From the NCBI GenBank assembly GCA_031255115.1, contig JAIRTD010000177.1:1-6888 (forward strand): DNA of 6,888 bases. The letters are read 5' to 3'. The notes beneath the pieces were generated by a model. That model was not told where the DNA came from, did not search any database, and was given only the letters and a program-made list of their open reading frames with translations. How positions within the stretch are numbered: the first letter of the stretch is position 1; each line of letters begins with the position of its first letter. Both the position numbers and the translations under genes were made by a program. Shown here piece after piece: positions 1 through 5,469 of this stretch. This DNA is from Spirochaetaceae bacterium (GTDB lineage: Bacteria; Spirochaetota; Spirochaetia; Treponematales; Breznakiellaceae).

Positions 1-96
1 GGGTGGAGGAGGCTCGGGTGGGAGTGGGACTTCGGTGGCTTGACCAAACTTCAGGTTAAGCCCCGTGGTTTCATCAGTCTCAAAGGCCGCTGACAT
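1..96 (-). CDS. Possible N-terminus of an unknown minus-strand protein (partial, runs off the window)
   Basis: Reading the minus strand from an ATG at 96 gives 32 uninterrupted codons to the window edge. The peptide begins MSAAFETDETTGLNLKFG and ends in a proline-rich run (PLPPEPPPP). The composition (acidic residues, then a proline linker) is more protein-like than the plus-strand reading of the same bases, which is rich in Trp and Arg. The frame is closed upstream by a TAG at 124-126, so the start lies between 96 and 123. No clear Shine-Dalgarno sequence precedes the ATG. No signal peptide or recognisable domain is visible in so short a piece. If real, it would be head-to-head with the transglycosylase frame with almost no space for promoters, which is odd. 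The function is unknown and the call is tentative. Confidence 0.3.
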   Translation of the reverse strand, partial: MSAAFETDETTGLNLKFGQATEVPLPPEPPPP

Positions 97-113
97 GATG
101 AGAAACGGCAGCG

Positions 114-191
114 GGCGGAGCGGCTATCACGGCCACGGGCGGAACAACGCCTGGCGGAGCGGCTAACACGGCCGCAAGCGGAACAGCGGCA
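114..191 (+). repeat. Two-copy 39-bp tandem repeat in frame with the transglycosylase
   Basis: Positions 114-152 and 153-191 are two adjacent 39-bp units, identical at about 32 of 39 positions. Both start GGCGGAGCGGCTA. The period is exactly 13 codons. In the transglycosylase frame the units read GGAAITATGGTTP and GGAANTAASGTAA. A degenerate Ala/Gly/Thr continuation follows (ATGEAAGTAP). The in-frame period and the absence of stops from 102 onward suggest a coding low-complexity linker rather than intergenic DNA. Confidence 0.7.
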
Positions 192-227
192 GTTCCCGCC
201 ACCGGAGAAGCGGCCGGAACAGCCCCG

Positions 228-1466
228 TTGCCGGAGGCCCCGCCGCCTGGAGAATTACCCGACCGGCCCCTGCGGGCGCGGACCTACCTTGATTCCCGCC
301 GCTTTGTCTGGCACGGCCAGACCGAAAGCCGCCTGGTCATAGAAGGCATCGAGCGGGAACTGACCCAGCGCTATATCAGGCAGTACCTGAGCCCCGGCGG
401 CCTTGCGTGGCTAAAGACTGTCATGGACCGGGGCAGCCCGTATCTTCCTTTTATACGGGAAGAAATAACAAAGCGCGGCCTGCCCCCTGAGCTTGTATAC
501 CTGCCGGTCATAGAATCGGCCTACCTCAATACCGCGGTAAGCCGTTCCGGCGCGATGGGGCTCTGGCAGTTTATGCGGAACAGCATAGCCCCCTTCGGCA
601 TACGGGTAAACGAGTGGATGGACGAGAGGCGGGACTTCTGGAAGGCGACCCAGGCGGCCCTGAGCAAACTTGAAGAAAACTACAGGTACTTTGACGACTG
701 GGCCCTGGCCCTGGCCGCCTACAACGCCGGACTTGGAGCGGTGAGGCGCGCCTGCGCCAATTCGGGCATCAGGGACTACTGGCAGCTTTCTGAACAGGGC
801 CTCTTGCGAAACGAAACCGTTCACTATGTACCCAAATTCCTCGCCGTTTCTTTTGTGCTTTCCCGGGCGGGCCGCCACGGCCTTGATCTGGGCTGGCCCG
901 AAACCGTGCGCTGGACCCGCATCGAACCAGGACGAAGCGTGGATTTGGGGCTGCTTGCCCAGGCCGCCGGGCTTGACCCCGAACTGCTTATAACGGCCAA
1001 CCGGGAACTGGCCTACGGCATCACGCCGCCTGTACCGGACTATATGCTCAAGGTGCCTGTCCAAAACGAAGCTGCCCTTACCCAGGCCCTGGCGGAACAG
1101 GGAACAGGGCTGCTCCGCTATTATTTTCATACCGTACATTCCGGAGACACCTTTTCGGCCCTGGCCCGGCATTACGGCGTTTCGGTTGAACTCATAACCC
1201 AGTCCAATCCTTCAATCAATCCCCGGTACCTCCGCATAGGCGAAAGGATACTCATTCCCGCCCTAAAAGAAACAGCCCCCTACGAACCGGCGCGAAATAC
1301 CGCGGGCCTTGTTTTTGAAGGAAACCACCTGGTCAAACGGGGAGAAACCCTCTGGTCCATAGCCCTGGCCTACGACGTAGACCCCGAAGTCCTGGCCGAA
1401 GCCAACGGCATGCAATTAAATGACATACTCCGTGAAGGAAGAAGCCTTAAAACGCCGATAAAGTAA
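228..1466 (+). CDS. mltD: MltD-type membrane-bound lytic murein transglycosylase with two LysM domains (5' end uncertain)
   Basis: Lytic transglycosylase of the SLT/GH23 MltD type. The family cleaves the MurNAc-GlcNAc bond of peptidoglycan in the periplasm, forming 1,6-anhydro ends. Numbered from the TTG at 228, the catalytic domain spans about 50-215. It has the catalytic Glu96 in VIESAYL, the GLWQFM motif at 111-116 and the AYNAG motif at 164-168. Residues 228-277 resemble a degenerate LysM-like segment. Two clear LysM domains follow at about 299-346 (starting YFHTVHSGDTFSALA) and 367-410 (starting HLVKRGETLWSIA); these bind glycan. The TTG at 228 is the only start codon in a frame open back to 102, just after two TGA codons (96-101). 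It lacks a well-placed ribosome-binding site (GGAGAAG lies 17 nt away). No signal peptide is encoded, although this enzyme must be exported, so the natural N-terminus is missing or displaced. The next gene starts 2 nt after the stop. Family assignment is firm; the start is not. Confidence 0.88.
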   Translation: MPEAPPPGELPDRPLRARTYLDSRRFVWHGQTESRLVIEGIERELTQRYIRQYLSPGGLAWLKTVMDRGSPYLPFIREEITKRGLPPELVYLPVIESAYLNTAVSRSGAMGLWQFMRNSIAPFGIRVNEWMDERRDFWKATQAALSKLEENYRYFDDWALALAAYNAGLGAVRRACANSGIRDYWQLSEQGLLRNETVHYVPKFLAVSFVLSRAGRHGLDLGWPETVRWTRIEPGRSVDLGLLAQAAGLDPELLITANRELAYGITPPVPDYMLKVPVQNEAALTQALAEQGTGLLRYYFHTVHSGDTFSALARHYGVSVELITQSNPSINPRYLRIGERILIPALKETAPYEPARNTAGLVFEGNHLVKRGETLWSIALAYDVDPEVLAEANGMQLNDILREGRSLKTPIK

Positions 1467-1468
1467 GT

Positions 1469-2371
1469 ATGAAAAGGCTCTTGAGCACCGGACTCGTTTT
1501 GTTTTTCCTTGCCGGAACCGGCTTTGGCGCGGACCCACACATTGACCTTTCCGGCGGCATTTCCTGGGACCGCATGGAACTCAACGCCCAGGCCGCCCTC
1601 AACCTTGCCCAGGCGGAAATCAGGCTCCCCGCGGGACGGAGCCAGGCGGAAGAACTGATAAGCAACGAATTCCCCGCGCTGATACAAGCCTCCCTGCTTG
1701 CCATCCCCGTTGATTCTTCCAGCACCATGAAAGACCTCATTGACCGGGGCGAATTTACCCTCCACAGCATAGGAAACCTCGCCATGTCGGCAAAGCGCTT
1801 CCCCCCCGCCCTGTCCCAGGACCTTTCCTCGCTTTCAACAAGCTACAGCGTTGATTTAACGGTGATTTCCTCGGCGCTTGTCAGGCACCGCCGTCCAACC
1901 GATATTCCCCGCACCCTGCAAGGGGCGGCCGGCGGAACCTATACAGGCATTATCATCTTTGCCGACCAAGCGCTTCCTGTACACGGCAGAAATATCAGCG
2001 CCAGAGCCCTCCCCTGCCTGTTCCCGAAAATCTGGGACAGCGAGATGAACCTCATCTACCAGCGGAATATGGTCGAACCGGAAAAAGCAAGAGAAGCCGG
2101 CATAGTAAAATACGTCGGCGCCAACGATGTCTTTATGCCGTCGCCGTCAGGACTGGAGAGCAGCCTCGAAAGCCTTGTGGGAACAAACCCCCTGCGCATC
2201 CTTTCCCGGTCCGTCTATGGCGTGCGGCCCACCGACCCGGTCATAGACCGGAACGACGCCCTGCTCATCATCTCTTCCGAAGAAAACCGCAGACTGCTCA
2301 GAGAAGGCAGGGTGGTGATAGTACTCCACGAGAGCGCCCTCGGTTCACCCCTAACAAACAGGGAAGACTGA
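1469..2371 (+). CDS. Exported protein of unknown function, coupled to the transglycosylase
   Basis: 300 residues. The N-terminus (MKRLLSTGLVLFFLAGTGFG) is a classical signal peptide with a Lys/Arg start and a hydrophobic core. Cleavage is likely near residues 20-21, and no lipobox Cys is present, so the protein is probably periplasmic. Residues 30-140 look largely helical and polar. A second part (about 157-287) starts TYTGIIIFADQALPV and ends with a strand-like REGRVVIVLHE. From memory this resembles the C-terminal domain of bacterial exported proteins often labelled LPP20/FlgP-like or hypothetical, which carry TGLIVDARGL and CRVMIVLD type motifs; this is recollection only. The ATG lies 2 nt after the upstream stop. 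Only weak purine stretches precede it (about 1434-1444, too distant), which suggests translational coupling. The next gene is convergent, 49 nt away. The role is unknown; context suggests cell-envelope or peptidoglycan work. Confidence 0.82.
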   Translation: MKRLLSTGLVLFFLAGTGFGADPHIDLSGGISWDRMELNAQAALNLAQAEIRLPAGRSQAEELISNEFPALIQASLLAIPVDSSSTMKDLIDRGEFTLHSIGNLAMSAKRFPPALSQDLSSLSTSYSVDLTVISSALVRHRRPTDIPRTLQGAAGGTYTGIIIFADQALPVHGRNISARALPCLFPKIWDSEMNLIYQRNMVEPEKAREAGIVKYVGANDVFMPSPSGLESSLESLVGTNPLRILSRSVYGVRPTDPVIDRNDALLIISSEENRRLLREGRVVIVLHESALGSPLTNRED

Positions 2372-2420
2372 ACCCGGCCCGGGAACGATTGCATTTGTTC
2401 AACTTGATAACGCGATAAAA

Positions 2421-2984
2421 CTATATCCTGCCCACAAGGTCGAGGCCGGGTTTAAGCGTCTTGGCGCCGGGCTTCCACCTGGCGGGGCAGACCTCGTCGC
2501 TGTGCGCGGCAACAAACTGGGACGCCTGCACACGGCGGAAAATCTCCTCGGCGTTACGCCCCACATTACCCGCGATAACCTCATAGGCTACAATCCTGCC
2601 TTCGGGATTGATGATAAAATCGCCCCGCTCGGCCACGCCGCTCTCTTCTATCATTACGCCAAAATCCCGGCACAGAACCCCGGTGGGATCGGCCAGCATG
2701 GGGAAAGTTATTTTTTGAATAGTTTTGGAAATATCATGCCAGGCCTTGTGGACAAAGTGCGTGTCGCAGGAAACCGAATATATCTCGCAGTTCAGAGCCT
2801 TAAAATCATCGTACCTGATCGCCAGATCTTCAAGCTCGGTAGGACAAACAAAAGTAAAGTCCGCCGGATAAAAGAAAAACACATTCCACATGCCAAGAAT
2901 ATCAGCTTTGCTCACGGTTCTGAACGCATTGTTATGGAAAGCCTGAACAGAAAAATCGCCAACTGCCTTTTGAATCATAGACAT
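2421..2984 (-). CDS. ahpC: Typical 2-Cys peroxiredoxin (AhpC family)
   Basis: 187 residues, full length for AhpC. The family reduces hydrogen peroxide, alkyl hydroperoxides and peroxynitrite in the cytoplasm. The peroxidatic Cys47 sits in FTFVCPTEL, with Pro40, Thr44 and the downstream Arg120 (AERGDF) completing the usual active site. The resolving Cys166 lies in EVCPARW near the C-terminus, so this is a 2-Cys enzyme forming inter-subunit disulphides. The motif SCDTHFVHKAWH (72-83) is typical of the AhpC subgroup. Extra Cys residues occur at 66, 73 and 105. The ATG at 2984 has an ideal AAGGAGG five bases upstream. No ahpF, thioredoxin reductase or rubredoxin/rubrerythrin gene is visible, so the reductant is encoded elsewhere. 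The gene converges on the exported-protein gene. An AT-rich upstream region with two palindromes suggests peroxide- or metal-responsive control. Confidence 0.96.
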   Translation of the reverse strand: MSMIQKAVGDFSVQAFHNNAFRTVSKADILGMWNVFFFYPADFTFVCPTELEDLAIRYDDFKALNCEIYSVSCDTHFVHKAWHDISKTIQKITFPMLADPTGVLCRDFGVMIEESGVAERGDFIINPEGRIVAYEVIAGNVGRNAEEIFRRVQASQFVAAHSDEVCPARWKPGAKTLKPGLDLVGRI

Positions 2985-2989
2985 ACCTG

Positions 2990-2996
2990 CCTCCTT
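2990..2996 (-). promoter_or_regulatory. Ribosome-binding site of ahpC
   Basis: On the minus strand AAGGAGG is followed by 5 nt and then ATG at 2984. This is the strongest Shine-Dalgarno sequence in the window. It fixes the ahpC start and fits high expression. Confidence 0.9.
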
Positions 2997-3024
2997 ATTC
3001 TATCCGCAGTAAATATTTTCCGTA

Positions 3025-3042
3025 TTAGTTATAAATAACTAA
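3025..3042. promoter_or_regulatory. Perfect palindrome in the ahpC leader (candidate operator, Fur/PerR-like)
   Basis: TTAGTTATAAATAACTAA is an 8-bp perfect inverted repeat with a 2-bp centre, lying 41-58 bp upstream of the ahpC start codon. Its size, AT-richness and TTA...TAA ends resemble Fur-family (PerR/Fur) boxes, which commonly control ahpC. It would lie just downstream of the -10 proposed at 3052-3057, a position suited to repression. The palindrome is seen directly; the regulator is inferred. Confidence 0.5.
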
Positions 3043-3049
3043 CCGGTGT

Positions 3050-3064
3050 TTAGTATAATACTAC
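3050..3064. promoter_or_regulatory. Second palindrome and probable -10 region of the ahpC promoter
   Basis: TAGTATAATACTA (3051-3063) is a perfect 6-1-6 palindrome. With flanks it forms a 15-bp 7-1-7 site with one mismatch, the geometry of a PerR box. Its minus strand contains TATACT (3057 to 3052), a plausible -10 for ahpC. The -35 is poor: a 16-bp spacer gives TTAGCT. A weak -35 with an operator over the -10 would fit a regulated promoter. Its half-site (TTAGTAT) resembles that of the neighbouring palindrome (TTAGTTAT); the centres are about 23-24 bp apart. Confidence 0.45.
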
Positions 3065-3111
3065 AGCTTGCAAAGCTAAGCAAGTAACCGGAACACGCGA
3101 TAGCATACAGG

Positions 3112-3202
3112 AGGGGGGCGCATTTCCATGCGGCCATGACCGCGGACGCGGCCACGTCGCGCCCCCCTGCGCGTAAGCCTTGCCGCACGGCAAGTCTCAC
3201 GC
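3112..3202. other. GC-rich intergenic stretch with strong inverted repeats
   Basis: The gap between the ahpC promoter and the kinase stop (3064-3293) has no convincing gene. It holds a perfect 10-bp inverted repeat, AGGGGGGCGC at 3112-3121 and GCGCCCCCCT at 3159-3168, enclosing 37 nt. Inside it is a small GCGG/CCGC hairpin (3130-3143). A separate hairpin at 3171-3202 has the core CTTGCC-GCAC-GGCAAG (3179-3194) and an outer GCGT/ACGC stem, with two single mismatches between. No T-run follows on either strand, so neither is a standard intrinsic terminator. It could be a structured RNA, a protein-binding site or a repeat-family member; its function is unknown. Confidence 0.5.
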
Positions 3203-3248
3203 TACCCCCTCAAAAACGCCAGCCTGCCCCGACAGTGGTTCGCAGAAA

Positions 3249-3261
3249 TCCCGGCGCGGGA
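3249..3261 (-). terminator. Weak candidate terminator after the kinase gene
   Basis: TCCCG-GCG-CGGGA forms a 5-bp hairpin 33 nt beyond the kinase stop. On the minus strand it is followed by ATTTC, only three T residues in a row. The stem is short and the T-tract poor, so this is at best a weak terminator. No better one was found for the operon. Confidence 0.2.
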
Positions 3262-3293
3262 GTCGTCCAGCTTGCAAACGTAAATCTATGGAG

Positions 3294-5459
3294 TTATTTG
3301 GCGTTTTCGCCTTCAGTGTCAAGCAGCTTTTTTAGATCCGCGAGACTTGCTTCAACCTTTGCTATAAAACCGGCGTTCTTTGACCGGACCGTTTCGTAGT
3401 CTCCGGCCTTTGCGGCAAACTCAAGTTTTGCGGCCTCGTCTCCTATAAGGCCGGCGGAGATGCCGTAGCTTGCCCCTTTAAGGCCGTGGACCGTTATCGC
3501 GTACGCGGGCAGGGTTTCCGGGCTGGGGGAACGGAGTTTTTCGAGCAATGCCGGGGTGTGGGTCAGGTACGACCTGAGTATGCGGAGGTATATTTCTTCG
3601 CTTCCGTAGCGTTTAATCCCCTCGTCAAACGCCACACCGTCAAGCCGCGCTCCGCAAAGCACTCCCGGAGTTTCGCCTTTGTCAGCAACGGCTTTTTCTT
3701 CTCCGGTCTTTCTGCCCTGTTTATCCCGCACCCACTGGTTGAGGATTACGTCAAGGCGCATGATGTCAATGGGTTTGGCGATAAAGGCGTTAAAGCCCGC
3801 GTCAAGGAACAGCTCTTCGTTGCCCACCAGGGCGTTAGCGGTAAGGGCAATAATGGGTACGGTCTTTGCGTACTCCGTGCCAATATCATTGCGTATAATC
3901 CGCGCAGCTTCGATACCGTCCATATCGGGCATCATGTGGTCCATAAAGATCGCGTCGTACCTTACTTCTGCTTTGCGAACCTTTTCTATGGCTTCAGGCC
4001 CGCTGAGTACGCAGTCTATGGTAAGGCCGTAGGGAAGCATGAGCCCCCTGGCCACATCAAGGTTGGTTGCCACGTCGTCCACCACCAACACCTTGCCGTA
4101 GGGCATGCGGGTCCTGACCAGGTTCCGGCCCCGGTCGCGCCGGGTCTCGACAAGCCTAAAGGACATGAGCTTTCCGGCCATTTCGGAGCCTATGGGCCTT
4201 TCTTCGACAATTCCCTGGCAGAGGCGCACAGTAAAGGTACTGCCCTTTCCGTATTCGCTTTCGACCGCTATGCTCCCGCCCATCATCTCCACAAGCTGTT
4301 TGGTGATGGAAAGCCCAAGCCCCGTGCCTTCGATCTTCCGGTTTGCCCTCATATCAAGCTGCCTGTACTCCGAAAAGAGCTGGTCTATCTCTTCTTTGCG
4401 TATACCCTGCCCCGTGTCGCTTATGGTAAAAATCAAGAGCGCGGTACGGTCTCTCTTTTCCCAGCGGAGCTGCAGGGTAACTGTTCCGGCCCTGGTGTAC
4501 TTGAAGGCGTTTGAAAGTATGTTGTTAAGCACCTGCTTTACCCGCAGTTCGTCGCCGGAAAGACGGGCAGGCAGGGTGTCGTCGATGTTGAGCTTAAAGC
4601 TGATGGGTTTTGAACCGATGCGGACAATATTAAGCTGAATCGTGTCGTTGATAAGGCTCGGAGTATCATAGTCAACCGGTATGAGCTCAAAGTTTCCTGT
4701 TTCAATTTTGGAAATATCCAGAATGTCGTTGATGATACCCAGCAGGGTGGAACCTGAATTGTAAATTTTTTCCAGATCGGATCGGGTGTCGTCTGGTAGT
4801 TTGTTTTGCAGTTGTATTTCTGAAAGGCCGAGTATGGCGTTGAGGGGGGTACGTATTTCGTGGCTCATCGTGGCGAGAAAGGCGCTCTTGGCTTTGGACG
4901 CGGCTTCGGCCGCTTCTTTGGCCCGTAGGGTTTCGGTAACGTCATGAAAAAGTATCATGATCCCTTCCACGCGGCCTGACTTGTCCCGCATGGCGGTGAT
5001 GTTGGTAATGTAGATACGCAGACCGCCGCCGGTGTCCAGGGCTTCCTGGAATTTTACGGTCCCCTGCTCTTCCATGGCCCGGCTTATACAGGCCTCGGCG
5101 TGCTCCGAAAAAACGCCGTCGTTAAAACGCCCGAACACTTCGGAAAAAGGCAGTCCGTCAATAAGGCCAAAATTCTGAATCCCCGCCATGGCAAGAAAGT
5201 TGTTTGTGCAGTAGGCAAAACGCCGTTCCCCGTCCAGGAGTATGATAATGTTGGAACTGTTTTCCAGCATCATGTTCATGAATTTTTCCTGCTTTGTCTG
5301 GTCCTCCTTCAGCTTTGCGGCCAGCCCGTCACGGGTGGCGGATACTTTTTTGGCCCATTCCATCAAGACATCCTGACTGGCAAGCTGGCGGGTGAGTTTT
5401 TTTACCTGTATCTGTAAAGCGGCGTTTTCGTCTTTCAGAGCCTGTGGATCTTCGGTCAT
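3294..5459 (-). CDS. Cytoplasmic hybrid histidine kinase (coiled coil-PAS-HisKA-HATPase-REC-HPt)
   Basis: 721 residues from ATG 5459, chosen because AGGAA stands 5 nt upstream; a TTG at 5480 in the same frame overlaps the previous gene and lacks this support. Domains: coiled coil about 5-60; PAS about 62-180; HisKA with phospho-accepting His200 in SHEIRTPLN; HATPase with N-box Asn317 (NNILSNAFKYT), G1 box DTGQGI from 348 and G2 box GTGLGL at 378-383. The receiver domain is about 455-575, with acidic Asp461/462, phospho-acceptor Asp507 (FMDHMMPDMDG), Thr540 and Lys562. The C-terminal HPt is about 605-710, with His658 in HGLKGAS. All key residues are intact. No membrane segment is visible, so it is a soluble sensor kinase. 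It follows the FIST gene by 8 nt, and its ribosome-binding site overlaps that gene's stop. FIST proteins commonly supply input to such kinases. The HPt should pass phosphate to a separate response regulator that is not encoded here. Confidence 0.96.
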   Translation of the reverse strand: MTEDPQALKDENAALQIQVKKLTRQLASQDVLMEWAKKVSATRDGLAAKLKEDQTKQEKFMNMMLENSSNIIILLDGERRFAYCTNNFLAMAGIQNFGLIDGLPFSEVFGRFNDGVFSEHAEACISRAMEEQGTVKFQEALDTGGGLRIYITNITAMRDKSGRVEGIMILFHDVTETLRAKEAAEAASKAKSAFLATMSHEIRTPLNAILGLSEIQLQNKLPDDTRSDLEKIYNSGSTLLGIINDILDISKIETGNFELIPVDYDTPSLINDTIQLNIVRIGSKPISFKLNIDDTLPARLSGDELRVKQVLNNILSNAFKYTRAGTVTLQLRWEKRDRTALLIFTISDTGQGIRKEEIDQLFSEYRQLDMRANRKIEGTGLGLSITKQLVEMMGGSIAVESEYGKGSTFTVRLCQGIVEERPIGSEMAGKLMSFRLVETRRDRGRNLVRTRMPYGKVLVVDDVATNLDVARGLMLPYGLTIDCVLSGPEAIEKVRKAEVRYDAIFMDHMMPDMDGIEAARIIRNDIGTEYAKTVPIIALTANALVGNEELFLDAGFNAFIAKPIDIMRLDVILNQWVRDKQGRKTGEEKAVADKGETPGVLCGARLDGVAFDEGIKRYGSEEIYLRILRSYLTHTPALLEKLRSPSPETLPAYAITVHGLKGASYGISAGLIGDEAAKLEFAAKAGDYETVRSKNAGFIAKVEASLADLKKLLDTEGENAK

Positions 5460-5464
5460 TATCG

Positions 5465-5469
5465 TTCCT
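5465..5469 (-). promoter_or_regulatory. Ribosome-binding site deciding the kinase start
   Basis: AGGAA on the minus strand (5469 to 5465), then CGATA and ATG at 5459. It overlaps the TAG stop (5470-5468) of the upstream FIST gene, which suggests coupled translation. It supports the ATG over the upstream in-frame TTG. Confidence 0.7.

Noticed and set aside
1..90. Plus-strand open frame ending in TGA at 91-93 as the tail of an upstream gene
   Set aside because: The reading is unusually rich in Trp with adjacent AGG codons and looks less protein-like than the minus-strand reading. It cannot be excluded.
411..1172. Long minus-strand open frame (253 codons) opposite the transglycosylase
   Set aside because: It is antisense to the catalytic and LysM regions, which carry clear conserved motifs on the plus strand. 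Its product has no recognisable features.
2376..2386. CCCGGCCCGGG between the convergent genes as a bidirectional terminator
   Set aside because: The stem is only 4-5 bp with a 1-3 nt loop and no T-run follows on either strand.
3136..3399. 87-codon plus-strand frame in the intergenic region, with AGGAGG at 3109-3114
   Set aside because: The AGGAGG is 21 nt from this ATG. The nearer ATG at 3128 stops after two more codons. The frame runs antisense into the kinase 3' end and the product is low in recognisable structure.
3486..4514. 342-codon plus-strand open frame opposite the kinase
   Set aside because: It is an antisense shadow of the receiver and ATPase domains, whose motifs are intact on the minus strand. 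The high GC of third positions keeps the opposite frame open.
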